A stretch of 64,000 bases of DNA, from contig NZ_RJTN01000001.1 of the NCBI RefSeq assembly GCF_005497185.1, positions 1 through 64,000 on the forward strand, given 5' to 3'. This document shows positions 38,299 through 48,376 of this stretch, piece by piece. Under the pieces are notes generated by a model, which saw nothing but the letters and a program-made list of their open reading frames with translations, made no database searches and was not told the origin of the DNA. Source of the DNA: Pectobacterium polonicum. GTDB taxonomy: Bacteria; Pseudomonadota; Gammaproteobacteria; Enterobacterales; Enterobacteriaceae. Both the position numbers and the translations under genes were made by a program. Each line of letters starts with the position of its first letter. The first letter of the stretch is position 1.

Positions 38299-39342
38299 AT
38301 GACATGGCGCATCACAATAGGATTGATAACGAATTTGCTACTCAGCTTTGCCGTTATGGCGGATGTGGGGATTGGGTTTCAACAAATAACGCTGGCTGAT
38401 GATACTAATAATAGGCCTCTAGATGTCGCCGTATTTTACCCTGCGTCGTCATCACAACAGACCGCGATAATTGGTGAGAATCCTGTATTTCACGGTATTG
38501 CAGTGAGCAAAAATGCGGTGCCTGAATCCGGTGAATATCCCTTAATTGTGGTTTCACACGGTTACGGTGGGAGCTGGTTTAATCAACTCTGGCTGGCACA
38601 GGCATTGGTCAAGCAAGGCTATATTGTTGCCGCGCCTAATCACCCAGGAACGACGACTAAAGATATGCGGGTTGAGAAGGCTCAGGAATTATGGCTACGG
38701 CCCAACGATATTAGCCGCGTTATTACCGCTTTACTCGCTGCCCCAGAAAAAACGGGACAGGTTGATGCGAAGCGCATTGCTGCTGTCGGTCACTCGCTGG
38801 GAGGATGGACGGTGCTTGAGCTTGCGGGTGGACGTTTCAGCACAGATCAATTTGAACGGGACTGTCTGACACACGTTGGGCTGGCGTCCTGTAACGTCTA
38901 TGAAAAGATGCGGGTCGCAAAAAGTGCCTCATCGCGTGCGCAGCTTGATACATCATTAGCCGATCGGCGTATCAGCGCGGTGGTCTCATTGGATATGGGG
39001 CTGGCGAGAGGGTTTACCGCGGGGAGCCTGGCAGCCATAAATATTCCCGTTTTGATCGTTGCGGCTGGGTATCCTAATGAGGAACTGCCTGCCGAGCTGG
39101 AATCTCACGATTTGGCACAGAAGCTGCCACCAGCGCATTCGGCCTACAAGGAAATTGCCGATGCGACGCATTTTAGCTTCATGCAGCTTTGTAAACCGGG
39201 TGCCGTTGAGATCATCAACGCTGAAAACCCAGGAGACGGCATGATTTGTCTCGACGGCGGTGAACGCTCGCGCGAGCTGATTCATCAGGAAGTGGCAAAA
39301 GATATCAGTGGCTTTCTTCAGACGGCTTGGCCGAAGTCGTAG
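38299..39342 (+). CDS. Exported alpha/beta hydrolase (dienelactone hydrolase-like)
   Basis: A 347-residue protein with an N-terminal signal peptide (LLLSFAVMA, cleavage near residue 21), so probably periplasmic. The nucleophile is Ser in GHSLGGW near residue 166, with VVSHGYGGS (about 84-92) forming the oxyanion region; the histidine is probably in DATHFSF. This pattern is that of predicted dienelactone hydrolases and lipoprotein-like esterases. The 3' end overlaps the convergent AraC-type gene by 38 bases. Substrate unknown. Confidence 0.8.
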   Translation: MTWRITIGLITNLLLSFAVMADVGIGFQQITLADDTNNRPLDVAVFYPASSSQQTAIIGENPVFHGIAVSKNAVPESGEYPLIVVSHGYGGSWFNQLWLAQALVKQGYIVAAPNHPGTTTKDMRVEKAQELWLRPNDISRVITALLAAPEKTGQVDAKRIAAVGHSLGGWTVLELAGGRFSTDQFERDCLTHVGLASCNVYEKMRVAKSASSRAQLDTSLADRRISAVVSLDMGLARGFTAGSLAAINIPVLIVAAGYPNEELPAELESHDLAQKLPPAHSAYKEIADATHFSFMQLCKPGAVEIINAENPGDGMICLDGGERSRELIHQEVAKDISGFLQTAWPKS

Positions 39343-40366
39343 CCTGAAGTGGGTACTGACTACGCCAGACGCTGGGATTCACACCAGTTAACCGCAAAAA
39401 CTCTCGGTTGAAGTTTGATTTAGTCTGAAACCCGCTCTCCAGCATGATATCTGTGATACGTGCATCCGTTTGGCTGAGGAGGCGCTTAGCCTCCTCGATA
39501 CGGTATTCGTTCATCACCTGCGAGAAATTACGCCCGTGAACGCGGTTGATGGTTTCGGACAGGCGCCTGAGCGGTATTCCCATACGTCTGCTTAGACGCT
39601 GAAGCGTCATGCTCGGATCGGTATACAACGCATGAGTGCGGATGAAATCATCTAACACTTTCGCCAGTTGGTGCTCATCGTCGGTAGCGTGTGGCGTTTC
39701 AGGTTTCTGGTTAGGTGGAGCGGCAAATCCTGCTTGCGGTGCTGTGCGATGCGTGACGATAAGCAGGGTCAATATCGCCAGCATGACAAGGTGGAATGCG
39801 GTGATGATGGTCGCCGCGCTATTACCGCTGTAGAAAGCGATATCCAGTGCAATCACCGTATCAATCGCGCCGGAGATAAGCACATACAGTCCGGCGATAA
39901 ACGGCGTGTTTTTCCACATCGGCGGTGGTGTTTGAAGATGGCGATCGGTGTAAACCAGTGCGCCCCCATAGCCGAAGTAAACACTTACCAGCATTATGTC
40001 GATGAGCGGAATGGTCGTTCTACTCTGAATCAAGCCTGCACCAACGGTGAACAGAGGCGGTAGCAGGTGAAATAAGGTGCGCATTAAGGCATCGGGGGTC
40101 TTCTCCCCAGGGGAGAAAAGGCAAAGCCATAGCAGTGGCGGAATCGATGCGGCAATAGCAGGTTGGATAAACATGGGGAAGGTAATATGGTTGCCCCAAC
40201 GTAATGCCACCAGCGTCAGTGCAAGGCAGCTCACGCCGATGAATACCGCTTCTGCTTTGGTATTACGCCTTTTAGTTTCTTTATTTTGAATAGCCAGAAG
40301 CTGGATGCGAAAAAACAAAATAACCAGCAAAAGTGCGGTGATAAACGGTAAGGGAATCGTGGTCAT
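39305..40366 (-). CDS. AraC-family regulator with N-terminal membrane domain
   Basis: A 353-residue protein. Residues about 1-210 contain seven hydrophobic segments. Residues about 245-340 form the two helix-turn-helix AraC domain (LQRLSRRMGIPLRRLSETINRVHGRNFSQVMNEYR pattern and DIMLESGFQTKSNFNREFLRLTG). It is a membrane-embedded AraC regulator of the type that senses an external or membrane signal. The ATG is on the minus strand at 40366. Likely to regulate the neighbouring exported hydrolase, whose gene it overlaps tail to tail. Confidence 0.85.
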   Translation of the reverse strand: MTTIPLPFITALLLVILFFRIQLLAIQNKETKRRNTKAEAVFIGVSCLALTLVALRWGNHITFPMFIQPAIAASIPPLLWLCLFSPGEKTPDALMRTLFHLLPPLFTVGAGLIQSRTTIPLIDIMLVSVYFGYGGALVYTDRHLQTPPPMWKNTPFIAGLYVLISGAIDTVIALDIAFYSGNSAATIITAFHLVMLAILTLLIVTHRTAPQAGFAAPPNQKPETPHATDDEHQLAKVLDDFIRTHALYTDPSMTLQRLSRRMGIPLRRLSETINRVHGRNFSQVMNEYRIEEAKRLLSQTDARITDIMLESGFQTKSNFNREFLRLTGVNPSVWRSQYPLQATTSAKPSEESH

Positions 40367-40435
40367 ATTGTTGGTCTGATGAGGCCGCGCCGCCGGAATA
40401 AACCCGGTAGCGCGGCGTTCTGTGGAGCAGATGAA

Positions 40436-41509
40436 TTAGCGGCGATAATTTTTCTGCGCCGTGTTCACTTTGTACAGGTAGCGACGTGATTCACCAGACG
40501 GGTGCTTCGTTGTCAGCGTTTGGTAGACATCGCTCGGTGACATGTTGTTGATAATGCCCACGGCGCGATCTCGGTCGCTGGAGAAGACGCGCAACACGCT
40601 GCCTGCGCCACCGTTATACGCGGTGATGACGGCATAGCGTTTCGACGTAGGGTTTTCAATACCGGCCAGATAGCTGTTCTTCAGAATCGATAAATAGGCG
40701 GTGCCTGCATCGATATTTTGTTCTGGATCGAACAGATAGCTGCGACTCGGCTGTCCCCATTTCCCTTTCATCTTGAAGACGTCGCGTCCTGCGCTGTGTT
40801 GTACCACCTGCATCAGTCCCAATGCGTCGGAACGGCTGACGGCGTAAGGGTTGAAGCTGGATTCTGTTTGCATAATCGCCAAAATCAGCGATTCTTCAAT
40901 ACCGTAACGTTCGGAGGCTTTACGCACCAGCGGCAGGTATTTATGCGCACGTTTATCCAGATGGTTAGGGACGAGCTGGATCGTGACCGACCAGATAACG
41001 TGCAGGCCAGATGTCCGTTTTTGCAGGCGGTTCTGGAGCAGATAATCGGCGAAGCTGGCAGCTCGGCCTTCCCAGCGGATCGCTTGTCCAGTGTTATCCA
41101 GCACCTGTCCGTACAGCAGCGGTTCGCGGCTGATTTGGATATCGTTAGCATCGGAATACAGGTCGGTATTACTCGCATCATCACCCATTAGCAAGGTGGT
41201 GATAATCGCCTGACGCAGGCTGGCGACGGAGTTGGTCGCTGAAAGGGTTTCAATCGTGATCGTACCGGCATCAAAATTGATGTGGCTACGCGTCTGATAT
41301 TGATCGGTGTATTTAACGTAGTCTTTCGGACCGGCGATCAGAACTTCATTCATCCCCCAGATATTTTCGATGTTGTGGGCAAATTGCCCCATCAAAATAT
41401 CGAAGGCGTTGGTATCCTTGAGAAACTCTTCGTCGTTGGTATTCCCTTTGTTCCCCGAACAGGAAACCAGCAGTGGTGCAATCACCAGCAGCGCTAATAT
41501 TTTCTTCAT
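40436..41509 (-). CDS. mltC: Membrane-bound lytic murein transglycosylase C
   Basis: A 357-residue outer-membrane lipoprotein that cleaves peptidoglycan glycan strands with 1,6-anhydro end formation. Lipobox LVSC with lipidated Cys16 after the signal peptide. The C-terminal SLT domain (about 195-345) has the catalytic Glu in [13 protein letters not shown] and the GLMQV motif. It follows yggX and mutY on the same strand as in E. coli. The start at 41509 ([14 protein letters not shown]) gives a proper signal peptide; an upstream extension does not. Confidence 0.95.
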   Translation of the reverse strand: MKKILALLVIAPLLVSCSGNKGNTNDEEFLKDTNAFDILMGQFAHNIENIWGMNEVLIAGPKDYVKYTDQYQTRSHINFDAGTITIETLSATNSVASLRQAIITTLLMGDDASNTDLYSDANDIQISREPLLYGQVLDNTGQAIRWEGRAASFADYLLQNRLQKRTSGLHVIWSVTIQLVPNHLDKRAHKYLPLVRKASERYGIEESLILAIMQTESSFNPYAVSRSDALGLMQVVQHSAGRDVFKMKGKWGQPSRSYLFDPEQNIDAGTAYLSILKNSYLAGIENPTSKRYAVITAYNGGAGSVLRVFSSDRDRAVGIINNMSPSDVYQTLTTKHPSGESRRYLYKVNTAQKNYRR

Positions 41510-41561
41510 ATAACAAGCCGTGTCGGAATAGGGACGTAAGCGGGCTCGAAAGCCCGCAATC

Positions 41562-41834
41562 TCAGTGGCTCGGAGGCGTATAGCCTTCGATGTGAACGTC
41601 CTTCCCTTCAAACAGGAACTTGATCATTTCCTGTTCCAGCAGCTTACGGTCGTCAACATTCATCATGCTGAGTTTCTTCTCGTTAATCAGCATGGTTTGC
41701 TTGGTTTGCCACTGCGCCCAGGCTTCTTTAGAAATGTCGTTATAGATGCGCTTGCCCAGATCGCCGGGATAGAGCTGGAAATCCTGCCCTTCGGCGTCGC
41801 GTTGTAAAAAAGTACAAAAAATCGTTCTGCTCAT
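41562..41834 (-). CDS. yggX: Fe(2+)-trafficking protein YggX
   Basis: A 90-residue protein matching YggX throughout ([24 protein letters not shown] and the C-terminal [10 protein letters not shown]). YggX protects iron-sulfur clusters and buffers iron; the single conserved Cys is C7. Its ATG overlaps the mutY stop by four bases, so translation is coupled. MutY itself has an iron-sulfur cluster, which fits the pairing. Confidence 0.97.
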   Translation of the reverse strand: MSRTIFCTFLQRDAEGQDFQLYPGDLGKRIYNDISKEAWAQWQTKQTMLINEKKLSMMNVDDRKLLEQEMIKFLFEGKDVHIEGYTPPSH

Positions 41835-42934
41835 GCTTCTTCCTCATCAATTGCGCAGGCATTCAAATGTGTTGACTGCGGGTGAGCCAGCTCCCTTAGT
41901 AAGCGTTCTACCGGGGCGGCCAGTCCGACAGACGGCGGCTGCGCTAAGTTATACCAGAGACCCGCACCATCATCCATGCAGGACCTGTTTTGTGAGCGAT
42001 CGGTCTGTGATACGTTCAGCCAGAGCGGAACGATATCCAGATGAAAATGGCTGAATGTGTGGCGGAACGCGACAAGCTGTTGCAATCCATCAGGATTCAG
42101 ACCACGTTGTTGCAGCCAGAGTTCCAATTCCTGACGTTCGCTGAACTGCGGGAAGCAAAATAACCCACCCCACAGGCCTACGGCGGGGCGCTGTTGCAGC
42201 CAGACTTGAGAACCCTGTTGCATCAGCAGGAACCAGCCGGTTTTTTCCGGCAGTGTCTGCTTCGGTTTCTTGCCGGGGTATTGCGCCCAGCTGTGGTTGG
42301 CGTAGGCAAGGCAGCCGGTGCTCAGCGGGCACAGCTCGCACTTTGGACGGCTGCGGGTGCAGACTATCGCGCCGAGATCCATCATTGCCTGATTAAACTG
42401 GCTGACGCCCTCGGCTGGCGTCACGTCCTCACTCCGCGCCCACAGTTTCTTTTCGACCTCTTTCTTGCCCGGCCAGCCGTCAACGGCGTAGCAGCGGGCC
42501 AGCACACGCTTCACGTTACCGTCGAGAATCGGGTAATGCTGGCCGAGGGAGAGCGACAGCACGGCGCCCGCGGTGGATCGCCCGACGCCCGGCAGCGCCG
42601 CGACTTCATCAAAGGTGGTGGGGAATTCGCCGCCGTGGTGCGACACGATGGTCTGCGCGGCTTTGTGTAGATTGCGCGCACGGGCGTAGTAACCCAACCC
42701 GGTCCACAAGTGGAGCACTTCATCCAGCGGTGCTGCCGCCAGTGCCGTTACGTTGGGAAAGCGTGCCATAAAGCGTTGGAAATAGGGGATAACCGTGGTG
42801 ACCTGCGTTTGTTGCAACATCACTTCGGATAGCCATACTTTATAGGGAGTTTTCTCAAGCTGCCACGGCAGGGTTTTGCGACCATAGCGTTGGTACCAGT
42901 CCAGCACCTGATGGGCGAACTGTTGCGCTTGCAT
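41831..42934 (-). CDS. mutY: Adenine DNA glycosylase
   Basis: A 367-residue glycosylase removing adenine mispaired with 8-oxoguanine or guanine. The catalytic pair E37 and D138 is present. The iron-sulfur cysteines C192, C199, C202 and C208 match the C-x6-C-x2-C-x5-C pattern. The C-terminal domain (about 230-350) is NUDIX-like for 8-oxoG recognition. Start 42934 (MQAQQF) is chosen by comparison with E. coli; 42937 adds one Met. Divergent from trmB, as in E. coli. Confidence 0.97.
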   Translation of the reverse strand: MQAQQFAHQVLDWYQRYGRKTLPWQLEKTPYKVWLSEVMLQQTQVTTVIPYFQRFMARFPNVTALAAAPLDEVLHLWTGLGYYARARNLHKAAQTIVSHHGGEFPTTFDEVAALPGVGRSTAGAVLSLSLGQHYPILDGNVKRVLARCYAVDGWPGKKEVEKKLWARSEDVTPAEGVSQFNQAMMDLGAIVCTRSRPKCELCPLSTGCLAYANHSWAQYPGKKPKQTLPEKTGWFLLMQQGSQVWLQQRPAVGLWGGLFCFPQFSERQELELWLQQRGLNPDGLQQLVAFRHTFSHFHLDIVPLWLNVSQTDRSQNRSCMDDGAGLWYNLAQPPSVGLAAPVERLLRELAHPQSTHLNACAIDEEEA

Positions 42935-43102
42935 CATAAAATGGGATCACTATCCGACAGGTAAAAAGTTTGACTGCGATTCCAGCACAGAGTGAATGTG
43001 CTGTAAACCGGAACTTTCCGAGGCCGTGGGCTTGCTAAACCGCGGTATCCTTGCATAATGCGCGTTTCCTTAATGTAATCGGACAGCAAGTAAGCACTCT
43101 TT

Positions 43103-43822
43103 ATGATTAACAACGTCATTTCACCGGAATTTGATGAAAACGGGCGCCCAATGCGTCGTATTCGCAGTTTTGTCCGCCGTCAGGGGCGCTTGACCAACGG
43201 GCAACAGCTGGCGCTGGATAACTACTGGCCGGTGATGGGTGTGGAATATCAGGCCGAACAGGTAGATTTTAACGCGCTATTTGGGCGCGATGCGCCAGTG
43301 GTGCTGGAAATTGGTTTTGGGATGGGTGCATCGCTGGTGACGATGGCGGCACAGCACCCGGAGCAGAATTTCCTCGGTATTGAAGTTCACCTGCCGGGCG
43401 TGGGGGCGTGCCTTGCTTCCGCACAGGAGGCGGGAATCAGCAATTTGCGTGTAATGTGCCACGATGCGCTTGAAGTGCTGATGAAAATGATCCCGGATGG
43501 TTCGCTGTCCATGGTTCAACTCTTCTTTCCTGACCCGTGGCACAAAGCCCGCCATAATAAACGCCGTATCGTGCAGGTGCCGTTCGCCGAACTGGTGCAG
43601 AGTAAGTTGAAAGTTGGCGGTGTGTTCCATATGGCAACAGATTGGGAACCTTATGCGCAACACATGCTCGAAGTGATGACCTCTGTCACCGAGTACCGTA
43701 ATCTTTCCAATAATAATGAGTACGTTGTGCGGCCGGACTCCCGCCCGCTGACGAAATTTGAAGCACGCGGCCAGCGTTTGGGGCATGGCGTGTGGGATCT
43801 GATGTTTGAGAGGATAAAATAA
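43103..43822 (+). CDS. trmB: tRNA (guanine-N7-)-methyltransferase
   Basis: A 239-residue SAM-dependent methyltransferase that makes m7G46 in tRNA. The SAM motif [16 protein letters not shown] region ([13 protein letters not shown]) is near residue 67, and the [14 protein letters not shown] motif (about 146-159) is diagnostic of the family. The gene opens the trmB-yggL unit; yggL follows after one base. Divergent from mutY. Confidence 0.97.
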   Translation: MINNVISPEFDENGRPMRRIRSFVRRQGRLTNGQQLALDNYWPVMGVEYQAEQVDFNALFGRDAPVVLEIGFGMGASLVTMAAQHPEQNFLGIEVHLPGVGACLASAQEAGISNLRVMCHDALEVLMKMIPDGSLSMVQLFFPDPWHKARHNKRRIVQVPFAELVQSKLKVGGVFHMATDWEPYAQHMLEVMTSVTEYRNLSNNNEYVVRPDSRPLTKFEARGQRLGHGVWDLMFERIK

Positions 43823-43823
43823 A

Positions 43824-44168
43824 ATGGCACAAGCTCGTAGCCGTCGTTTACGTAAAAAACTTCACATTGATGAGTTTCAGGAATTAGGTTTTTCTGTCAG
43901 CTTCCGCTTTCCAGAAGGCACTAGCGTGGAAGATATCGATAAGCTGATGGATAAGTTCGTTGACGACGTCATTGAACCACAAGGACTGGCATTCGAAGGC
44001 AGCGGTTATTTGCTCTGGGAAGGCCTGATCTGTCTGCAAAAAATCGGTCACTGCACCGAAGAGCATCGTCAACTGGTTAGTCGCTGGTTGGAAGAACAGA
44101 AACTGACGGACGTAAAAGTCAGCAACCTGTTCGATATCTGGTGGGATCTGCCAGAACACCTGCTGTAA
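43824..44168 (+). CDS. yggL: YggL (DUF469) family protein
   Basis: A 114-residue protein of the YggL/DUF469 family. Landmarks: RSRRLRKKLHIDEFQELGF at the N-terminus and the NLFDIWWDLPEH end. It is reported to associate with the ribosomal 50S subunit in E. coli. It starts one base after the trmB stop, so it is co-translated. No motif is missing compared with the usual 110 residues. Confidence 0.95.
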   Translation: MAQARSRRLRKKLHIDEFQELGFSVSFRFPEGTSVEDIDKLMDKFVDDVIEPQGLAFEGSGYLLWEGLICLQKIGHCTEEHRQLVSRWLEEQKLTDVKVSNLFDIWWDLPEHLL

Positions 44169-44189
44169 TTCTTGGTCTTATCAAGGCGT

Positions 44190-44213
44190 GCCTGAGCTGA
44201 TTTTGGCTCAGGC
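44190..44213 (+). terminator. Hairpin after yggL
   Basis: GCCTGAGC (44190-44197) with GCTCAGGC (44206-44213) around TGATTTTG. A weak T stretch follows. Possible terminator or attenuator before yggN. Confidence 0.6.
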
Positions 44214-44282
44214 GTTATCTGCCTCATCAAAGGGCGTATTGCCGCTTTCTCGCCACTGCCGTTGTTTTCTTCAGGAGAAAAT

Positions 44283-44996
44283 ATGTCGCGTAAAATGACC
44301 TTGGGTTTATTGATGTTGCTGTCCTGGCAAGCGCAGGCGGCCTACCAGTGCAACGTGAATCCGCAGGACGACATCGTTATCAGTCCGCAACACGTACAGG
44401 TCGTGGGTGCCAGCGGCAACTTACAACTCTCCCCGCAGGGCGATATCGTCCGTAACGGTACGCCGCTGACCCTGAATGCCGAACAGCGCCAAAAAGCCAA
44501 AACCTATCAGGCGGATTTACGCCAGCAGCTGCCGTGGATCGATCAGGGTGCGCAGCAGCATCTTGAAAAAGCGCGGGTTGCGCTGGATAACGTGATCGTG
44601 CAGGAGCTTGGCAGCGACAGCAATGTGCGCAATCGTCTGACTACGCTGGATAAACAGCTCAAGCAGCAGATGAACCGAATTATCGAACACCGCACCGATG
44701 GCCTGACGTTCCACCATCAGGCGATTAAGCAAGTTGAGCAAGATGGCAAACAGCTCGTGCAGCAAAGCATGGGCGGCGTCTTGCAGGACAGCCTGAACGA
44801 GATGGGCGTAAAACAGATGTCCAGCGGCGGCAACCCGCTACAGGCGATGATGGGCAACCTCGGTGGCTTGCAGAAAGCGATTCAGGCCGAGTGGAATAAT
44901 CAGGAACTGGAGTTCCAGCGCTTCGGCAATGACGTATGTAGCCGCGTCACATCGCTGGAAAACCAGCGCAAGAGTCTGTTGCAGACGCTGAAGTAA
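44283..44996 (+). CDS. yggN: YggN (DUF2884) family protein
   Basis: A 237-residue periplasmic protein. The signal peptide is at residues 1-20 (LLMLLSWQAQAA). The mature part is helical with several heptad-like stretches (QRKSLLQTLK end; DKQLKQQMNRIIEHR). The start at 44283 has an AGGAG site seven bases upstream; an earlier ATG at 44262 is out of the signal-peptide pattern. Function unknown but conserved next to yggL. Confidence 0.9.
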   Translation: MSRKMTLGLLMLLSWQAQAAYQCNVNPQDDIVISPQHVQVVGASGNLQLSPQGDIVRNGTPLTLNAEQRQKAKTYQADLRQQLPWIDQGAQQHLEKARVALDNVIVQELGSDSNVRNRLTTLDKQLKQQMNRIIEHRTDGLTFHHQAIKQVEQDGKQLVQQSMGGVLQDSLNEMGVKQMSSGGNPLQAMMGNLGGLQKAIQAEWNNQELEFQRFGNDVCSRVTSLENQRKSLLQTLK

Positions 44997-45014
44997 ATTG
45001 AAGTAGCTGAATGA

Positions 45015-45036
45015 AACGGGCAAATGCCCGTTTTTT
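45015..45036 (+). terminator. Terminator after yggN
   Basis: AACGGGC and GCCCGTT around AAAT, followed by TTTTTT. Confidence 0.9.
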
Positions 45037-45202
45037 GATCGTCCCCTCCGCAATTTCTCCCATTCTTCTTTTCTGCCTGGCGTTTCATTACTCGTATCTG
45101 GCTATCTCATGACATTCATTAATTGTTACTTTCAGGCGTTATGACTATTTGTTTTGGTAACGTAAAGTGACCATCACATTTGTTTCTAAAGGGATATTGT
45201 GA

Positions 45203-48200
45203 ATGCAAGCAGCGTGGGAAAGCAAGAGGTTGAAAAAAAAGGAAATGTTCATTACGGTGACGCCGCGCTATGCCGATATGAAAGGCGAACGGGGTGGTAC
45301 TCGTTACCGTGTGCTTGCGATGGGCTTACTGCTGTTTTGTCCTGTCACGCTATGGGGAGCGGATAACTTTCGGACGGCGGAATATGAGCGTAACGGTGCC
45401 GCGCTGGATTCGATCAACGCGGCAGAAGCCTACAATCTCGGCTTTTCTGGCAAAGGTGTGGGCGTTGCGGTCATTGATGCTAACGGCGAGTTGAGCGGCG
45501 ATGAATTTGCCGGACGCGTGGATGCGGGCGCGGGGTGGATCTCGTCTCCGTGGGATGGCGCGTTTCATGGCTACGCGGTGGCGGGCGTCATTGGTGCAGC
45601 GAAAAACGATAGCGGCATTCATGGCATCGCCTATCAAGCGACGCTGTTGCCATTGGGAACCACTTTTTCATCGAATACATTGGTTAATGCCCAGCTTAAC
45701 GTGCTCGATCGTCCAGATATCAAGATCGTCAATAATAGCTGGGGATACCAAATATTTAACGACACGGTGCAGACGTTCAGCGCCGATCGTCAGAGTGAAT
45801 TGCTGGACGGCATCATCAATAACAATACGGTGATTGGTGAGGAGATGGCAAAGCAGGGCCAGTTAACGGTGTTTGCTGCCGGGAATGAAGGGCATCTGAC
45901 GCCGTCGATTATTTCCGGGCTGCCAACGCTATTGGATGCCTATGGCATTGAGAACAATATTGCCAATAACTGGTTAAATGTTGTGGCTTACGATCCTTCT
46001 CAGCGTTCTTCCAGCGCGGCATTTATTGCATCGTTCAGTAACCTGGGGTTTGGGGCGTCGGCTTATACGCTGCTTGCGCCGGGCGTGAACATCGTTTCTA
46101 CCAGAGATGCCAACACCACTGACACATTCAGCGGCACGTCATTTGCGACCCCTTACGTTTCGGGCGTTGCGGCGCTGGCGTCTGAGGCGTTTCCGTATCT
46201 TAACGGTAAGCAGCTAGCCGACATTCTCTTGTCTACGGCGACGCCGCTCACGGGTAGTAACACCCCGCGTGCGGTGTTGCTCATCCACAAGAATTACGAT
46301 GACCATCAAAACTATCTCAATAGCGAACTCAATGTTTACGCGACGGGCAACACCATCACGTTCAGCGATGAGGAAATGACCGTACTTCTGGCGCGGGTCA
46401 GAGAGGATGCGTTCTTCGATAATCTTACGGATGAACAGGTGCGCAGCGCGATTCGTGCCCGCGCCAGCGCGCAAAATATCAATGTGCTTACGACGGATGA
46501 TTACCAGTCACTATTTGGTCAGGGGATGGTTAACGCGTATAAAGCGGTGCAGGGGCCGGGCGCATTGAATGCCCAGAGGCTAAGCGCTAGCGACCTCAGT
46601 AGCGGAACGTTTAGCGGTAACTACGCGATCTACGGGGTTGATACGCAAGGCTATTCCAGCACCTGGAGCAATGATATCGCTCAGGTGAAAAATACGACCA
46701 GCAGTAGTTCCCTGTATCAGTTGGATGTCGGTTTACGCAAGCAGGGCGCAGGGGCGCTTTATCTGACGGGCAATAATACCTATCTTGGGCCAACCATTGT
46801 TGAAGGCGGCAGCGTCGTAGTGGGCAAAGTCGCGCAGGGGAGCGGCAGTCTGGCGGGGGATGTCTGGGTGCAATCTGCGGCAACGCTGGGCGGGCATGGC
46901 AAGATCGCTGGCACCGTCACGCTTGAGAACGGCTCAACGCTTTCACCCGGCGCCTCCGTTGGCACATTAACGGTGGGTAATGTGGTTTTCCAGCCCGGCA
47001 GTCTTTATCACTATGAGATTGATGAGCAGGGCAACGCTGATGGCCTGAATGTCACGCAGGATGCGACATTGGCGGGAACCGTGGTGCTGGATGCGTCTTC
47101 GCAGTCGTTGGGCGATCGTTTTACCCTGTTGAATGTCGGCGGCACGCTGAGTGGCAACTTTGATGGATTGGTTTCTAACTCAACCCTGCCTTTCCTGCAA
47201 GATACGCTGAGCTATGGCAGCAAGCAGGCTTATCTGGACGTGGTGCGCAATAATCGCGCCTTTAATGACGTAGCCACCAGCCGTAATCAACGCGCCGTTG
47301 CGCAGACCATCGAAAGCCAGAATAGTGGGCCGGTTTTCTCTGCTATCGCGAACAGCCGCAGCGACGCGGCCGCGCGGGCCTCACTTGATAACCTTGACGG
47401 TGAGATCTACGCCGCCTCGCGTGCCGCATTGCTCCAGCGTAGCCGGTACGTGCGGGACGAGATCAACAGCGCGCTGCACGATGAAAATGCACAGTCGCTT
47501 TGGCTAAGTACGTGGGCGAACAACGGTCAGTTCGATGAGACGGCTGAATCCTCACGCGTTAACCACAGCGGCTATGGCTTCTTAATCGGTAACGGTAGCC
47601 CAGTCGGTGAAAGCAGCACGCTGGGTGTCGTCGTCGGTGCAGAGAAAAGCAAGATCAAAACTGATGCGCGTGCCGCCAGTAACGATGTGACGGCTTATCA
47701 CGTTGGCAGCTATTGGGGAACGAGCTATAGCGGCATCGCATGGCGATCCGGTCTGGTCTACAGCTATCTGGATATGAACAGCGAGCGAGATATTCAGGTG
47801 CCTGGACTTATTAGCCGCGCTCTGGCGGATTATCATGCGCATCTTGTTCAAGGGTTTACGGAGGGAAGCCATCGGTTCGCGTTCAATGACAACCTGAGCG
47901 TTGAACCTTATGGCAATGTCTCGTATGCCTGGCTCGATCTCGCGGGTGGGCAGGAACACGGCAGCGCTGCTGCACTGCGCTGGGAACGTCAGGGGAGCGG
48001 GGCGGGCTATTCAACGCTGGGCTTACGCGGTGAGGCGCGTTGGTCTTCACTCTCGCCTGTCCGGCTCTATGCCGATGCGGGCTATCAGCGACGTCTGACG
48101 TCGGACCGTACTCAGACGCGGCTGAGTTTTGTGCAAGGCGGCGATGCTTATACGATCCGCTCTGCCACTGACGATCGTGATGCGCTGCTAGTGCGGGCAG

Positions 48201-48313
48201 GCGTCACGTTGGCGATGAAGTCGAATGCGACGCTGCAGCTGGGCTATCAGGGCTTAGTGAGTGATAAAATGAGCGAAAACAGCGCCAAAATGCAGTTTGG
48301 CTTCACATTTTGA
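45203..48313 (+). CDS. Subtilisin-like autotransporter serine protease
   Basis: A 1036-residue type Va secreted protein. An extended N-terminus (about 35 residues) precedes a hydrophobic signal (YRVLAMGLLLFCPVTLWGA). The S8 subtilisin domain has D92 (VIDANG), H122 (FHGYAVAGVIG), the oxyanion N228 (AAGNEGH) and nucleophile S313 (SGTSFATPYVSG). A passenger stem with an autotransporter-associated repeat (GNNTYLGPTIVEGGSVVVG, about 525-545) and a linker follow. The C-terminal beta-barrel (about 760-1036) ends in FGFTF, the terminal Phe typical of outer-membrane proteins. It is likely a surface or released protease. Its position between yggN and tas is not the E. coli order. Substrate unknown. Confidence 0.9.
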   Translation: MQAAWESKRLKKKEMFITVTPRYADMKGERGGTRYRVLAMGLLLFCPVTLWGADNFRTAEYERNGAALDSINAAEAYNLGFSGKGVGVAVIDANGELSGDEFAGRVDAGAGWISSPWDGAFHGYAVAGVIGAAKNDSGIHGIAYQATLLPLGTTFSSNTLVNAQLNVLDRPDIKIVNNSWGYQIFNDTVQTFSADRQSELLDGIINNNTVIGEEMAKQGQLTVFAAGNEGHLTPSIISGLPTLLDAYGIENNIANNWLNVVAYDPSQRSSSAAFIASFSNLGFGASAYTLLAPGVNIVSTRDANTTDTFSGTSFATPYVSGVAALASEAFPYLNGKQLADILLSTATPLTGSNTPRAVLLIHKNYDDHQNYLNSELNVYATGNTITFSDEEMTVLLARVREDAFFDNLTDEQVRSAIRARASAQNINVLTTDDYQSLFGQGMVNAYKAVQGPGALNAQRLSASDLSSGTFSGNYAIYGVDTQGYSSTWSNDIAQVKNTTSSSSLYQLDVGLRKQGAGALYLTGNNTYLGPTIVEGGSVVVGKVAQGSGSLAGDVWVQSAATLGGHGKIAGTVTLENGSTLSPGASVGTLTVGNVVFQPGSLYHYEIDEQGNADGLNVTQDATLAGTVVLDASSQSLGDRFTLLNVGGTLSGNFDGLVSNSTLPFLQDTLSYGSKQAYLDVVRNNRAFNDVATSRNQRAVAQTIESQNSGPVFSAIANSRSDAAARASLDNLDGEIYAASRAALLQRSRYVRDEINSALHDENAQSLWLSTWANNGQFDETAESSRVNHSGYGFLIGNGSPVGESSTLGVVVGAEKSKIKTDARAASNDVTAYHVGSYWGTSYSGIAWRSGLVYSYLDMNSERDIQVPGLISRALADYHAHLVQGFTEGSHRFAFNDNLSVEPYGNVSYAWLDLAGGQEHGSAAALRWERQGSGAGYSTLGLRGEARWSSLSPVRLYADAGYQRRLTSDRTQTRLSFVQGGDAYTIRSATDDRDALLVRAGVTLAMKSNATLQLGYQGLVSDKMSENSAKMQFGFTF

Positions 48314-48322
48314 CGTGAAGTG

Positions 48323-48363
48323 GGTAATCCCACTCGGCGAGTGAAAGGCCGAGTGGGATTACC
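48323..48363. terminator. 16-bp perfect hairpin between convergent genes
   Basis: GGTAATCCCACTCGGC (48323-48338) is exactly complementary to 48348-48363, loop of nine bases. No T-run is present on either side, so it may act as a bidirectional RNA-stabilising or termination stem between the autotransporter and tas genes. Confidence 0.75.
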
Positions 48364-48376
48364 GCAGCGCAATGTA

